From Halobacteriales archaeon QS_9_68_17 (GTDB lineage Archaea > Halobacteriota > Halobacteria > Halobacteriales > Natronoarchaeaceae), in the NCBI GenBank assembly GCA_003023565.1, contig PXSA01000007.1:1-64000 (forward strand): a DNA stretch of 64,000 nt. The letters are read 5' to 3'. Below are positions 1 to 9,764 of the stretch, in pieces. The translations under genes and the position numbers were made by a program. The notes below the pieces were generated by a model. The model had not been told where the DNA came from and did not search any database. It saw only the letters and a list, made by a program, of their open reading frames with translations. How positions within the stretch are numbered: the stretch's first letter is position 1; the number at the start of each line of letters is the position of its first letter.

Positions 1-140
1 ACGAAAGTCCCAAAGAAGCGCGCACAGACCGGAGTATCCTACGGCCAGCGTAGGAGAAAGTTGCCTCCGTGGGGGTTCGGCATGAGCCGAGACCCCCAGC
101 GCGGGGAATCCCCGTCCCTTCAGGGCGGGGAGGATGTCAA
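1..140 (+). mobile_element. 3' tail of a TnpB (IS1341/IS605-type) element: guide RNA end and right end
   Basis: The stretch carries the signature 3' terminus of haloarchaeal TnpB elements: a GC hairpin near 78-101, then GGGGAATCCCC, a second hairpin (CCCGTCCCTTCAGGGCGGGG) and the terminal GGAGGATGTCAA at about 129-140. The complete element at 14077-15528 ends in the same way on the opposite strand (GGGATTCC context, hairpin, GGAGGTCAA). The tnpB gene itself would lie upstream of the window. By family knowledge this part is transcribed as the 3' end of the guide (omega/re) RNA, and the bases just past the right end supply the guide, here the DNA from about 141 onward. Confidence 0.75.
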
Positions 141-188
141 CCGAGCGGTACCGGTAACGTTTACACCGGGCGACCCTCACGAACGAGC

Positions 189-761
189 ATGCGAGAAGCC
201 GACGACCCTGCCGACGACGCGCCGACCGAGGCCCCGTCCGGTCCAGGCGAAGAACTCGAAGCCAGCGCGGATATTCATAAGGACGCCTGGAGCCGGACCA
301 TCGATGACATGGAGGCGATGGGCGACGAGCTGGAGGACGACGGCTGGGGCGTCGTGACGGTGATCACCGCCGACACCGCGCCCGAAGCGCCGGACGTGGG
401 CGACGACGACCGCTGGGGGCTGGTCCACGTCGTCCCGGACAACTTCGCCGACGAGTTCCGGTCGGCGGTCGAGCGCGGCGAGTTCCCGCGGTTCGACCTG
501 TTCCGCGCCGAGGCGGAGGGTCGGGTCTTCCACGTCACGCAGTTGCTCGACCCCGGGACCGAGACCGCGATCCTGGTCGCGGGAAACTTCCTGCGTCACA
601 GGGCCGACGGACTCGTCCGGACGGCGCGGGACGAGGGCGAGATGTACACGCACGCCCGGACGCTGGCGGGGGAGCATCTCGGGTCCTTCCGGCACGACGA
701 CTACGAGAAGTTCTTCCCGGAGGCCGACCGCCTCGTGGAACTCGGCGACGACGAGCCCTGA
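189..761 (+). CDS. Conserved haloarchaeal protein, DUF7529-like
   Basis: A 190-residue soluble, very acidic protein. The first 30 residues are low-complexity (Asp/Glu/Pro/Ala), followed by a compact alpha/beta domain with KDAWSRTIDDMEAMGDELED, then DDRWGLVHVVPDN and a C-terminal MYTHARTLAGEHLGSF segment. I recognise this pattern as a haloarchaeal family of unknown function that I believe is DUF7529; the number is from memory. The ATG at 189 was chosen because a TATA-like TTTACA at 160-165 lies about 26 nt upstream, which fits a leaderless transcript. It sits immediately after a transposon end, so the element may have inserted into its promoter-distal region. No function can be inferred. Confidence 0.8.
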   Translation: MREADDPADDAPTEAPSGPGEELEASADIHKDAWSRTIDDMEAMGDELEDDGWGVVTVITADTAPEAPDVGDDDRWGLVHVVPDNFADEFRSAVERGEFPRFDLFRAEAEGRVFHVTQLLDPGTETAILVAGNFLRHRADGLVRTARDEGEMYTHARTLAGEHLGSFRHDDYEKFFPEADRLVELGDDEP

Positions 762-840
762 TCCGGGCGACGCGCGCGAAGGTGGTTTCTTAACGACCCG
801 TTCGTAGGGTACAAGGAGGGAGAGATCGTATCCGGCGGGT

Positions 841-1692
841 ATGAACGTCGCTGACGCGATGACCCTTCGCTCGGAGGTCGTCACCGTGGAGGTTCCGGGC
901 AACCGGGACGACGCGCTGGAATACCTGCAGGAACGGTCGTTCTCGTCCGTTCCCGTGATCAAGGAGACCGACGAGGGCGAACAGTTCCGCGGGCTCGTCT
1001 CCCGGGAGTCCCTCATCGAAGACCCGGACGAGGACCAGCTCGCCCTCCTGATGAACGAGGTCCCGACGACGACGCAGGACACCGCTCTGGAGGAGGTGAG
1101 CCGACGGATGGTCTCCGAACGCGAGCGCCGGGTCCCGGTGGTCGACGGCACGCTCGAAGGGATCGTCACCGTGACCGACGTCGTGCGCGCCATCGCCGAG
1201 GAGGACGTCGACGGCGACAGGGAGGTCGGCAGCCTCGCGTCGCGGGACGTCAACACCGTCTGGGCGGACGCCCCGCTCCCCGTCGCGGAGCGGGAGATCT
1301 TCTACGCGAACGTCCCGTACGCGGTCGCGCTCGACGACGACGGGTCGATGACCGGCGTGATCACCGAGGTCGACATCCTCGACGTCGCCCGCGTGGTCGA
1401 GGGCGAGGCCGGCACGGGCGACAGCATCGCCGACCAGGACGACGACTGGGCCTGGGAGGGGATCAAAGCGGTCGGGAACCGCTATCTGCCGACCCGGAAC
1501 GTGGAGATCCCCACCGGCCCGGTCTCTGAGTTCATGACCGCGGACGTGCTGACGGTCACCGAACACAAGAGCGCCCGCGAGGCCGCACAGCTGATGATCA
1601 CCAACGACGTCGAGCAGATCCCCCTCGTCAGTGGCGACGAACTCGTGGGCGTCGTCCGCGACGTCGACCTTCTTAAGGGCCTCTATGACTGA
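841..1692 (+). CDS. CBS domain protein, four CBS motifs
   Basis: 283 residues made almost entirely of CBS repeats, starting with MNVADAMTLRSEVVTVEVPG and ending with VGVVRDVDLLKGLYD. Four repeats can be picked out by their recurrent VPVI/VPVV and G(I/V)VT(V/E)xD signatures (about residues 1-60, 65-120, 125-180 and 220-283). CBS pairs typically bind adenine nucleotides as energy or ligand sensors. The last codons overlap the glyS start by 8 nt, so the two genes are almost certainly cotranscribed and translationally coupled. A TTAAC element near 790 could be the promoter. The partner regulated by this protein is not evident; glyS coupling is conserved in my memory of haloarchaeal genomes, but that is not shown here. 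Confidence 0.88.
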   Translation: MNVADAMTLRSEVVTVEVPGNRDDALEYLQERSFSSVPVIKETDEGEQFRGLVSRESLIEDPDEDQLALLMNEVPTTTQDTALEEVSRRMVSERERRVPVVDGTLEGIVTVTDVVRAIAEEDVDGDREVGSLASRDVNTVWADAPLPVAEREIFYANVPYAVALDDDGSMTGVITEVDILDVARVVEGEAGTGDSIADQDDDWAWEGIKAVGNRYLPTRNVEIPTGPVSEFMTADVLTVTEHKSAREAAQLMITNDVEQIPLVSGDELVGVVRDVDLLKGLYD

Positions 1693-3448
1693 GGACGTGA
1701 GCGAGCGCGTCGTGGAACTCGCCAAGCGCCGGGGCTTTTTCTTCCAGTCGAACGGCGCGTACGGCGGCGTCTCCGGGTTCTACACGTACGGCCCGCAGGG
1801 CGCGACGCTGAAGGACAACGTCGAGGACGCCTGGCGCGACCGCTTCGCGGTGGCCGAGGGCCACATGGAGGTCGACGCCCCGACCGTGATGCCCGAACCG
1901 GTCTTCGAGGCGTCGGGCCACCTCGACGGCTTCGACGACATGCTCGTCGAGTGCCCGGAGTGCGGCGAGAACCACCGCGCCGACCACCTGGTCGAGGACG
2001 ACACGGAGATAGAGGAGGCCGAGAGCGTCCCGACCGAGGAAGTGGAAGACCTCATCGCCGAACACGACCTCGTCTGTCCGGACTGCGGCACCGAACTCGC
2101 GGGCCAACCGGTCGAGGAGTTCAACCTCATGTTCGAGACGAACATCGGTCCCGGTAGCTCCCAGCCGGGCTACCTGCGCCCCGAGACGGCCCAGGGCATC
2201 TTCGTCGAGTTCCCCCGCCTCAAGGAGTACGCGCGCAACCAGCTTCCCTTCGGCGTCACGCAGATCGGCAAGGCCTACCGCAACGAGATCAGCCCGCGGA
2301 ACTCGATCATCCGCGTCCGGGAGCTCACGCAGGCGGAACTGGAGCACTTCGTCGACCCGGAGGAGGACGAGCCGCCGCTCCACCGGGTCGAGGACGTCCG
2401 GGTGACGCTGTATCCCGCAGACGAACAAGAGAAAGAAGAGGGCGGCTACGTCGAGACGACGGTCGGCGAGGCCGTCGAGGAGGGGATCCTCACGAACGAC
2501 TGGGTCGCCTACTACCTCGGCGTCGCCGAACCCTGGTACGACCGGGTCGGCGTCGACATGGACCGGTTCCGGTTCCGCCAGCACCTCTCGGGCGAGCGCG
2601 CCCACTACGCGGCCGACTGCTGGGACGCCGAGGCGGAGATCGACGGCGACTGGTTCGAGCTCGCCGGGTTCGCCTACCGCAGCGACTACGACCTCTCGAA
2701 GCACGCCGAGCACTCCGACGAGGAGTTCACGCTGTTCAAGCAGTACGACGAGCCGAAACGCGTCGAGCGCGCGACGGTCGACCCCGACATGAGCTACCTC
2801 GGCCCCGAGTTCGGCGGCGACGCCGGCGACGTGGCCGACGCGCTGGAGCGGAAAGCGGAGCGCGACCGCGCCGCCTTCGACGGCGAGGACGTCACCGTCG
2901 AGACCGACGGCGAGGAGTACGCCGTTCCCCTCGAGAAGACCGGCTTCGGCGTCGAGGAGGTCACGGAGTCCGGCGAGCACATCACCCCGCACGTCGTCGA
3001 GCCGTCGTTCGGCGTCGACCGGACCGTCTACACCGTCGTTGCCCACGCCTACCGCGAGGACGAGGTCGACGGCGAGGAGCGCAGCTACCTCGACCTCGAC
3101 CCCGAGGTCGCGCCAACGACCGTCGGCGTCTTCCCGCTGATGGACAAGGACGGCATGGACGAGCGGGCCCGCGACATCGCGGCCGAACTGCGCGAGGACG
3201 GCCACGACGTGACCTACGACGACTCCGGCGCGATCGGCCGGCGCTACCGCCGGCAGGACGAGGTCGGCACGCCGTTCTGTGTCACCGTCGACTACGAGAC
3301 GCTCGAGGCGGGTACCGTGACCGTCCGGGAGCGAGACACCACCGAGCAGACGCGCGTCCCCGTCGAGGACCTGTCCGAGACGCTGACCGCACTCCGCGAC
3401 GGCGACCGGACCTTCGACGAGGTGCTCGTCGCGGCCGACGCGGAATAA
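1685..3448 (+). CDS. glyS: Glycyl-tRNA synthetase, archaeal/eukaryotic alpha2 type
   Basis: 587 residues. It charges tRNA-Gly with glycine in the cytoplasm. Class II motifs are visible: motif 2 region with QIGKAYRNEISPRNSIIRVRELTQAELEHF split around residues 195-225, the LRPETAQG motif near 165, and a C-terminal anticodon-binding domain (VAPTTVGVFPLMDKDGM). Two Cys pairs, CPECGENH and CPDCGTEL (about residues 87-140), look like a zinc knuckle insertion. An in-frame upstream ATG at 1631 exists, but ATG 1685 gives the family N-terminus (MTEDVSERVVELAKRRGF) and an 8-nt overlap with the CBS gene. The stop overlaps the next start (TAATG). Confidence 0.95.
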   Translation: MTEDVSERVVELAKRRGFFFQSNGAYGGVSGFYTYGPQGATLKDNVEDAWRDRFAVAEGHMEVDAPTVMPEPVFEASGHLDGFDDMLVECPECGENHRADHLVEDDTEIEEAESVPTEEVEDLIAEHDLVCPDCGTELAGQPVEEFNLMFETNIGPGSSQPGYLRPETAQGIFVEFPRLKEYARNQLPFGVTQIGKAYRNEISPRNSIIRVRELTQAELEHFVDPEEDEPPLHRVEDVRVTLYPADEQEKEEGGYVETTVGEAVEEGILTNDWVAYYLGVAEPWYDRVGVDMDRFRFRQHLSGERAHYAADCWDAEAEIDGDWFELAGFAYRSDYDLSKHAEHSDEEFTLFKQYDEPKRVERATVDPDMSYLGPEFGGDAGDVADALERKAERDRAAFDGEDVTVETDGEEYAVPLEKTGFGVEEVTESGEHITPHVVEPSFGVDRTVYTVVAHAYREDEVDGEERSYLDLDPEVAPTTVGVFPLMDKDGMDERARDIAAELREDGHDVTYDDSGAIGRRYRRQDEVGTPFCVTVDYETLEAGTVTVRERDTTEQTRVPVEDLSETLTALRDGDRTFDEVLVAADAE

Positions 3449-4005
3449 TGGCGAACGAAGTCGCGCGGCGACTCGTCCACGCCAGCGGGGCGGTGATACC
3501 GCTCACCTACCTGCTGGTCGACGAAGTGATCTGGCAGCACGTCCGCTGGATACTGGTCGCCGGGACCGTCGTGACGGTCCTGCTGGAGGTCATGCGCCTG
3601 TTCGCCGGCCTGGAGTGGGTGGTGTACGACAAGCTCACCCGGGAGTACGAGCAGGACAACGTCGCCGGCTACGCGCTGTACGTGTTCGGCGGCACCGCCG
3701 TCGGTCTCGCGTTCGAACCGCGGATCGCCGTGCCCGCGGTCCTGATGCTGACGCTCGGCGACCCGGTCAGCGGCCTGCTCGGGTCGGGCGAACTGCGGAC
3801 GATAAAGCGGTGGCCGGTGCTGCTGGCGATGTTCGGCACCTGCTTCCTGCTCGCGTACCCGTTCCTGCCGGTCCACGCCGCGGCGATCGCCGCGCTGGCG
3901 GCGACGCTGGCCGACGGCGTCAAGCCGGTCGTCGCGACGTACGTCATCGACGACAACATCACGATCCCCATCGCGGCGGCGCTGGCGGCGTTTCTCGTCG
4001 TCTGA
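3448..4005 (+). CDS. Dolichol kinase / phosphatidate cytidylyltransferase-like membrane protein
   Basis: 185 residues with about five to six hydrophobic segments. The family motif is LTLGDPVSGLLGSGELR near residue 100, followed by KRWP, which resembles the nucleotide-binding loop of CTP-dependent polyprenol kinases and CDP-DAG synthases. Haloarchaea use such enzymes to make dolichyl phosphate for N-glycosylation, or to recycle polyprenol. The start codon overlaps the glyS stop by one base, so it belongs to the CBS-glyS transcription unit. A role in dolichol phosphorylation is inferred from family resemblance only. Confidence 0.75.
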   Translation: MANEVARRLVHASGAVIPLTYLLVDEVIWQHVRWILVAGTVVTVLLEVMRLFAGLEWVVYDKLTREYEQDNVAGYALYVFGGTAVGLAFEPRIAVPAVLMLTLGDPVSGLLGSGELRTIKRWPVLLAMFGTCFLLAYPFLPVHAAAIAALAATLADGVKPVVATYVIDDNITIPIAAALAAFLVV

Positions 4006-4235
4006 GCAGTGGTCGCCGTCGGTACCCCCACCGCGGCGGCGTACTGAGCGGAGTCCGAGGTCGGGTGCGGCGTGGCCGCCGGTCGCCACGGTACCGCGCC
4101 GGCCGACGGGCGAACGGCTCCGATAGTGAGAGGAGCGCCTCGGGCTTCGGTCGGCCGGACGGTCCGCCCGCTCCCCCGGACCACTTTCAGCCCGCTATAC
4201 GAACCCTTAACGCCGACGGGGTGTAATGGCCGCCA

Positions 4236-6722
4236 ATGGCCGCCACGGACGAGGAACCGGGGTACGTCGACCACCCGCTGCTGACGTCGAACTTCATCGA
4301 GCGCCGGCTCTACCAGATCAAACTCGCCGGCACCGCCGCCGAGGACCACACGCTCGTCTGCCTGCCGACGGGGCTGGGCAAGACGACGGTCAGCCTGCTC
4401 GTGACCGCGCGACGGCTCGACGAGGTCGGCGGGAAGTCGCTGTTTCTCGCGCCGACGAAGCCGCTCGTCCGGCAACACGCCGACTTCTACCGCGACGCGC
4501 TGGAGACGCCGAACGACGGCGAGCAGGGCTCGTCGAGCGGTCGGAACTCCGGGAGTTCTGATAGCGACGTCGTCGTGTTCACGGGCGAGGTCCGCCCCGA
4601 CGACCGCGCCGAGTTGTGGGAGGACGCGCGGGTCGTCATCGCGACGCCGCAGGTCGTCGAGAACGACCTCGTCGGCAACCGCGTCTCGCTCGCGGACGTG
4701 ACCCACTGTACGTTCGACGAGTGCCACCGCGCGACCGGCGACTACGCGTACAACTACATCGCGGAGCGCTACCATCAGGACGCGGAGGACCCCCTCGTCA
4801 CCGGGATGAGCGCCTCGCCCGGTGGCGACGAGGAGGAGATACTCGCCGTCTGCGAGAACCTCGGCGTCCGGGAGGTGGAGGTGATGACCGGGGACGACGC
4901 CGACGTCGACGAGTACACCCACGAGACCGACGTCGACTGGAAGACGATCGAACTCCCCGACACCATCGAGGGGATACGGGACGCCCTGAACGAGGTGGTC
5001 GAGGACCGCCTGGAGACGTTGAAGGAACTCGGCGTCACCCGCAAGTCAAGCGCCGACCTCTCGGAGACGGACCTGAAGAAGATGCGGGCGGAGCTCCAGC
5101 AACTCATCGACAACGACCAGTCCGAGGGGTATCAGGGGATGTCCGCACACGCCGAGATCCGGAAGCTCCGGACCGCGGTGACGTACGTCGAGACCCAGAG
5201 CGTCGAGGCGCTCCGGCGCTACTTCGAGCGCCAGCGCCAGGCCGCCCGCTCCTCCGGCGCGTCGAAGGCCAGCCAGCGCCTCGTCTCGGAGCCGAAAGTG
5301 CGCGAGGCGATGCGGAGGGCCGAGGAGTACGACGACCTCCACCCGAAGTTCTCGCAGGCGCGGGTGCTCATCGCGGAGACGCTGGGCATCGACGACGGCG
5401 AGCGCGTCATCGTGTTCACCGAGTCCCGCGACACCGCGGAGGTGCTGACGGAGTTCCTCGGCGACCACTTCGACGTCCGGCGGTTCGTCGGACAGGGGGA
5501 CAAGGACGGCAGCGACGGGATGACCCAGAAGGAACAGCAGAAGACCTTGGACGACTTCCGGGCGGGCCAGTTCGAGGTGCTGGTCTCTACCTCCGTCGCG
5601 GAGGAGGGACTGGACGTGCCGGAGGTCGACCTGGTGATGTTCTACGAGCCGGTGCCGACGGCCATCCGCTCCATCCAGCGCAAGGGCCGGACCGGCCGAC
5701 AGGCGGAGGGGAAAGTCGTCGTCCTGATGGCGGCGGACACCCGCGACGAGGCGTACTTCTGGATCGCCCGCCGGAGGGAGTCGGCGATGGAGGACGAACT
5801 CCGGAAGCTGAAAGGCGTCGCCGACGAGTTGGAGGAGGAACTCGACGACAGCCAGCAGCAACTCGCCGACTTCGCTGGTCCCGCGAGCGGCGGAACCGCG
5901 GCAAGCGACGGAGCGGCCGGCGACGGCGGCGGGACGGACGGGAACGCCGAAAGCGGCCCGCAGCCCGGATTACGGGACTTCGCGGGAGAGAGCGACGACT
6001 CCGGGGACGGGACCGCGGTCGACGACGACCCCGAGACCACCGTCGCCACGGCGAACGGCGACGAGGAGGCGCTGGAGGTCGTCGTCGACCAGCGCGAACT
6101 CGACTCGAACATCGCGCGGGACCTCTCGAAGCGCGACGGGGTCGAGACGCGACTGGAGACGCTGGCGGTCGGCGACTACGTCCTCTCGGACCGGGTCGCC
6201 GTCGAGCGCAAGACCGTGAGCGACCTGCTCGACACGCTCACCGGCGGCGACGAGCGCTCCGTCTTCGAGCAGGTGGGTGACCTGACCCGCCACTACTCGC
6301 GGGGCGTCCTCGTGTTGGAGGGCGACGACCTCTACGGCGAGCGCAACGTCCACCCGAACGCCATCCGGGGCGCGCTGTCCTCGCTCGCGGTCGATTTCGG
6401 GGTGAGCGTCCTGCGCACCGAGGACGAGGGCGACACCGCTGACCTGCTGGAAGTGATCGCCGGCCGCGAGCAGCAGGCCGACGACCGGGAGGTGAACGTC
6501 CACGGCGAGAAGCAGTCGAAGACGCTCCCGGAGCAACAGGAGTACGTGGTCAGTTCCATCGCCGACGTGGGTCCCGTCACGGCGCGGTCACTGCTGGAGG
6601 AGTTCGCTACCGTCGAGGCGGTGATGACCGCGCGGGAGGACGACCTCACCGAGGCCGACGGCGTCGGCGAGGTGACCGCCGAGCGCATCCGGGAGGTCGT
6701 CGGGAGCGAATACGGGTGTTAG
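4236..6722 (+). CDS. hef: Hef, fork-structure helicase/nuclease
   Basis: 828 residues. The N-terminal superfamily 2 helicase has [11 protein letters not shown] (Walker A, about residue 47), DECHRATGD (motif II) and SASPGG (motif III), with a C-terminal helicase domain ending in [10 protein letters not shown] low-complexity Gly/Asp/Ser linker (about 545-610) leads to an XPF-type nuclease with [16 protein letters not shown] and the catalytic [12 protein letters not shown], then a tandem helix-hairpin-helix C-terminus ([26 protein letters not shown]). It processes stalled or crosslinked forks. The linker contains two Q-x-x-L-x-x-F motifs that resemble PCNA-binding boxes. A second ATG at 4226 is out of frame. 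Leading 230 bp (4006-4235) is non-coding; a promoter is likely near 4190-4210. Confidence 0.95.
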   Translation: MAATDEEPGYVDHPLLTSNFIERRLYQIKLAGTAAEDHTLVCLPTGLGKTTVSLLVTARRLDEVGGKSLFLAPTKPLVRQHADFYRDALETPNDGEQGSSSGRNSGSSDSDVVVFTGEVRPDDRAELWEDARVVIATPQVVENDLVGNRVSLADVTHCTFDECHRATGDYAYNYIAERYHQDAEDPLVTGMSASPGGDEEEILAVCENLGVREVEVMTGDDADVDEYTHETDVDWKTIELPDTIEGIRDALNEVVEDRLETLKELGVTRKSSADLSETDLKKMRAELQQLIDNDQSEGYQGMSAHAEIRKLRTAVTYVETQSVEALRRYFERQRQAARSSGASKASQRLVSEPKVREAMRRAEEYDDLHPKFSQARVLIAETLGIDDGERVIVFTESRDTAEVLTEFLGDHFDVRRFVGQGDKDGSDGMTQKEQQKTLDDFRAGQFEVLVSTSVAEEGLDVPEVDLVMFYEPVPTAIRSIQRKGRTGRQAEGKVVVLMAADTRDEAYFWIARRRESAMEDELRKLKGVADELEEELDDSQQQLADFAGPASGGTAASDGAAGDGGGTDGNAESGPQPGLRDFAGESDDSGDGTAVDDDPETTVATANGDEEALEVVVDQRELDSNIARDLSKRDGVETRLETLAVGDYVLSDRVAVERKTVSDLLDTLTGGDERSVFEQVGDLTRHYSRGVLVLEGDDLYGERNVHPNAIRGALSSLAVDFGVSVLRTEDEGDTADLLEVIAGREQQADDREVNVHGEKQSKTLPEQQEYVVSSIADVGPVTARSLLEEFATVEAVMTAREDDLTEADGVGEVTAERIREVVGSEYGC

Positions 6723-6974
6723 GCGGCGATTACGGTCCGTTTGGGGCGTGCTATTGGTTCGCCTCAACCCTCGGTGTGGCGACGTATGGCACGCGAGTGG
6801 GGGGGGCGGGTTCGACGACCCTCGCCGGTACGGTCGCCCCAGCACGAGCGTCCCGAGGGGACGGGACGCGGAACCGTACGGACGGCCGCAACACCGCGCG
6901 GGGGAGGACGGGGGGACGACGCGACGAGTCGGGGTCCCCGATGTCGCCGCGGCGGCGACCGGGTGAACTGCGGC

Positions 6975-7643
6975 TCAGAACGGGAGCGCGTCGAGCGCCT
7001 CCGCCGCCTCGCGGGCGGCCGCGAGGTACTCCCGGGCGCGGCGCGGGTCGTCGGCCTCCGCCGCCTTCCGCGAGAACTTCGTCAGCGTCGTCCGGAGCGC
7101 CGCCGCGGCCTCGGTCACGCCGCCGGGCGTGGTGGCGCGCTCGCCGGCCGCCGCGGGCGAGCCCGGTCCTCCCGAGGGCGTGCGGTCCGATGCGGCGCGG
7201 TCGGGCGTCGCTTGTGGTTCGCCCCCTGCCGACTGCGGAGCGCCGGGGCGGGCGACGCCACGCTGGGAAGCCGCTCCCGAACCGGCGGTATCAGCGTGCG
7301 CGCCGCTCTGTCCGTGGGGAGACTCGTTTCCGGACCCCTCCGCGGGGTCCGCCGTCCCTCGCGGGGACCCCGCCTCCGCCGAAGTCTCCGGCTGCTGTCC
7401 CCCTTCGGCCCCGCTCTGGCCGCCGGTCCCCTGTCCCTCGCCCGGGGACTGACACGTCGGACAGAACGTCTGCCCGTCGTAGCGGAAGACGGGGTCGCCG
7501 CACTCCTCGCAGTGGGCGTTCGTCATCGTCGCGCCCTTCAGGAGGAGTTCGCTCATCTGCTGGGTGTGTTTCCGGTCCGCTTCCTCCTCCTCGAACCGCT
7601 CGCGGAGTTTCTCTCGCTCCGCTTCCTTGTCGAAGTCGCTCAT
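6975..7643 (-). CDS. Zinc-ribbon protein, Sjogren's/scleroderma autoantigen 1 family
   Basis: 222 residues. The N-terminal 40 residues are a charged helix ([20 protein letters not shown]) followed by [25 protein letters not shown] and FCPTCQ, the four-Cys ribbon of the family formerly called autoantigen p27. The middle is long low-complexity Gly/Ser/Ala/Gln, and the C-terminal 60 residues return to an Ala-rich helical domain. Function is unknown in archaea. It converges with hef (252 bp between the stops, no gene seen there) and diverges from mdh, with 140 bp between starts. Confidence 0.85.
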   Translation of the reverse strand: MSDFDKEAEREKLRERFEEEEADRKHTQQMSELLLKGATMTNAHCEECGDPVFRYDGQTFCPTCQSPGEGQGTGGQSGAEGGQQPETSAEAGSPRGTADPAEGSGNESPHGQSGAHADTAGSGAASQRGVARPGAPQSAGGEPQATPDRAASDRTPSGGPGSPAAAGERATTPGGVTEAAAALRTTLTKFSRKAAEADDPRRAREYLAAAREAAEALDALPF

Positions 7644-7749
7644 ACCCGATAGAACGGCGTCGGGGTCGAAAAGGACTGCGAACTCGAACCGTTCGACGGG
7701 CGACGAACTCCGGACCGACGCATATCACTAGATACCGAGGTTTCGAAGT

Positions 7750-7756
7750 CTTTAAC
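7750..7756 (+). promoter_or_regulatory. Probable TATA box of mdh
   Basis: TTTAACG lies about 30 nt upstream of the mdh ATG, preceded by a TTTCGAAG stretch that could act as BRE. The spacing fits a leaderless or near-leaderless transcript. Confidence 0.45.
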
Positions 7757-7783
7757 GTGAATCACGGGGGCGTTTTACGTGGT

Positions 7784-8698
7784 ATGACGAAAGTTAGCGT
7801 GGTCGGCGCGGCCGGAACGGTCGGCGCCGCCGCAGGGTACAACATCGCGCTCCGTGACGTCGCCGACGAACTCGTCTTCGTGGACATCCCGGACAAGGAA
7901 GACGACACCGTCGGGCAGGCCGCGGACGCGAACCACGGCGTCGCGTACGACTCGAACACGACCATCCGGCAGGGCGGCTACGGGGACACCGCCGGCTCCG
8001 ACGTGGTCGTCATCACGGCCGGCATCCCGCGCCAGCCCGGTCAGACCCGGACCGACCTCGCGGGCGACAACGCCCCGATCATGGAGGACATCGGCTCCTC
8101 GCTCGCGGAACACAACGACGATTTCGTGACGGTCACGACGTCGAACCCCGTCGACCTGCTGAACCGCCACCTGTACGAGACGGGCGACCAGGCCCGCGAG
8201 AAGGTGATCGGCTTCGGCGGTCGCCTCGACTCCGCGCGCTTCCGCTACGTCCTCGGCGAGCGCTTCGACGCGCCCGTGCAGAACGTCGAGGCGACGATCC
8301 TCGGCGAGCACGGCGACGCGCAGGTCCCCGTCTTCTCGAAGGTCCGCGTCGACGGCCGCGACCCCGAGTTCAGCGACGACGAGAAAGAGGAGATCCTCGA
8401 CGAACTACAGACCAGCGCGATAAACGTCATCGAGAAGAAGGGCGCGACGGAGTGGGGGCCGGCGACGGGTGTCGGTCACATGGTCGAGGCCGTCCTGCGG
8501 GACACCGGCGAGGTGCTCCCCGCCTCCGTCAAGCTAGACGGCGAGTACGGCCACGACGACGTCGCCTTCGGCGTCCCCGTCAAACTCGGCTCCGACGGCG
8601 TCGAGGAGGTCATCGACTGGGACCTCATGGCGTTCGAGCGCGAGCAACTCGGCGAGGCCGCCGACAAACTCTCAGAACAGTACGACGAGATCTCGTAG
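7784..8698 (+). CDS. mdh: Malate dehydrogenase (LDH-like, NAD-dependent)
   Basis: 304 residues, the known length of haloarchaeal malate dehydrogenase. It interconverts malate and oxaloacetate in the TCA cycle. Visible features are the Rossmann glycine motif [14 protein letters not shown] at the N-terminus, the NAD-selecting acidic [10 protein letters not shown] at strand 2, the substrate arginine loop [22 protein letters not shown], the DSARFRYVL arginine and the catalytic histidine in [13 protein letters not shown]. The open frame extends far upstream, but ATG 7784 gives the correct N-terminus and is positioned correctly after a TATA box. Confidence 0.97.
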   Translation: MTKVSVVGAAGTVGAAAGYNIALRDVADELVFVDIPDKEDDTVGQAADANHGVAYDSNTTIRQGGYGDTAGSDVVVITAGIPRQPGQTRTDLAGDNAPIMEDIGSSLAEHNDDFVTVTTSNPVDLLNRHLYETGDQAREKVIGFGGRLDSARFRYVLGERFDAPVQNVEATILGEHGDAQVPVFSKVRVDGRDPEFSDDEKEEILDELQTSAINVIEKKGATEWGPATGVGHMVEAVLRDTGEVLPASVKLDGEYGHDDVAFGVPVKLGSDGVEEVIDWDLMAFEREQLGEAADKLSEQYDEIS

Positions 8699-8836
8699 TC
8701 GCGTCGCGGTCCCTGCCGCGGAACCACCCGTTTTCGTCCCGCGAACCGTCGGCCAGCGGCCGGTTCGCCGACACGTACCGGGGGTGACGAAAGTATTATG
8801 CGAAACCGGGTTTATTCCACTCGTAGGTGACCGACC

Positions 8837-8971
8837 ATGGGTGAGGACGCGAACACGCACGTCACGGAGTGGGCCGAACTGATCGGCGACTCTATCCCGA
8901 ACGCGGAGCAACCGTCCGAGAAGCACGACGACCCGCAGGACGCGGACGACTCCTGGAACGCCGTGCGGTGA
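8837..8971 (+). CDS. Small acidic protein, 44 residues
   Basis: Begins MGEDANTHVTEWAELIGDSI and ends DADDSWNAVR. It is very rich in Asp/Glu with no Cys and no membrane segment. Support comes from a good promoter (GTTTATTCC near 8808-8816, about 25 nt upstream of the ATG), haloarchaeal codon choice (mostly G/C in third positions) and the acidic composition. It lies in its own transcription unit between mdh and the ferredoxin. I do not recognise the family. Confidence 0.6.
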   Translation: MGEDANTHVTEWAELIGDSIPNAEQPSEKHDDPQDADDSWNAVR

Positions 8972-9019
8972 GCCGGTGTTTTTCTCCGGTTGATCGCCGT
9001 CTAGCGGCCGCGATCGGGT

Positions 9020-9256
9020 GTGAGCGGAGCGAACATCCCGATCGAACGGGGAAGGGCAGGCGCTCGGAGCGTGTCGCGGCGTCCGCCGCGACCCGCGGAC
9101 CGTTTTTCACACTGAGCGGCAGCTTCGTTGCCGCGAGGTCCGAAGCGCCGACGGCGCTTCGGGATGCCGAAAACGGCGCGCCGCACCGTTTTCGATCACA
9201 TGGAGAGGCGCGCCGCACCGTTGTTGAGCACATAGAGAGGCGCGCAGCGAGCGCCG
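9020..9256 (-). repeat. Dispersed 3'-end composite repeat, copy 1 (after ferredoxin)
   Basis: Read on the minus strand from the ferredoxin stop codon it contains CGGCGCTCGCTGCGCGCCTC, two copies of a GGTGCGGCGCGCC unit separated by an ATGTG(C/A)T sequence, then near 9047-9083 the module GACACGCTCCGAGCGCCTG / CCCTTCCCCGTTCG shared with copies 2 and 4, and a terminal GTTCGCTCCGCTCAC palindrome. No coding potential is credible. See copies at 26735, 29995 and 32775. Confidence 0.65.
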
Positions 9257-9547
9257 TCAGGGGACGAGCCGTTCCCCGTCCTCGTCGTACACCGCGATGG
9301 CGTCGACGGGGCAGGTCCGCGCGGCGAACTTCGCGTCGAGCTCCTCGTCCTCGGGCACCTCGCGGACGACGACGCCCTCCTCGCCGTCTTCTCGCGGACT
9401 CTGCCCGCTCGAACGGTTCGAGGCGCTTCGCGCCTCGCCGTCGACCAGGATCGCCTTGCCGGCGTCGGTGTCCTCCTCGAAGCCGTCCCACTCGGCGACG
9501 CACTGGAACATGCCGATGCAGGTGTCGCGGTCGAATTCGACCTTCAT
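9257..9547 (-). CDS. 3Fe-4S/4Fe-4S single-cluster ferredoxin
   Basis: 96 residues, beginning MKVEFDRDTCIGMFQCVAEW. The pattern Cys-x5-Cys at residues 10-16 and the later TCPVDAIAVYDEDGE supply three cluster cysteines, as in small single-cluster ferredoxins. A 3Fe-4S centre is the simplest reading because the usual fourth Cys is absent from the first motif. An acidic insertion of about 30 residues (residues 37-68, GKAILVDGEARSASNR onwards) separates the two halves and is longer than in most relatives. It is a cytoplasmic electron carrier; the partner is unknown. The stop is followed directly by the composite repeat. Confidence 0.88.
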   Translation of the reverse strand: MKVEFDRDTCIGMFQCVAEWDGFEEDTDAGKAILVDGEARSASNRSSGQSPREDGEEGVVVREVPEDEELDAKFAARTCPVDAIAVYDEDGERLVP

Positions 9548-9764
9548 GCAGTGACGTTCTCCCGGGGTGCGCTTATCTCTGACGCCGCAACAAGCGCCGC
9601 GAGCGGGGGAGGGGCGAACGGTCGGCGCGGCGGAAACGGGGAGCGATGGGGAGCGATGGGGAGCGCCGGGCGACTGCCTCGACCCGTCGTGGCGACGAGT
9701 CAGACCACGGTGAAGTGTGGCCGCGCTATCGCACGTAAACCCTCGGACGCGGCCCATGCGACAG

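Noticed and set aside
6716-7783. A long N-terminal extension of malate dehydrogenase.
   Set aside because: It is antisense to the zinc-ribbon gene, basic and proline/arginine-rich; mdh starts at 7784 by family length and promoter position.
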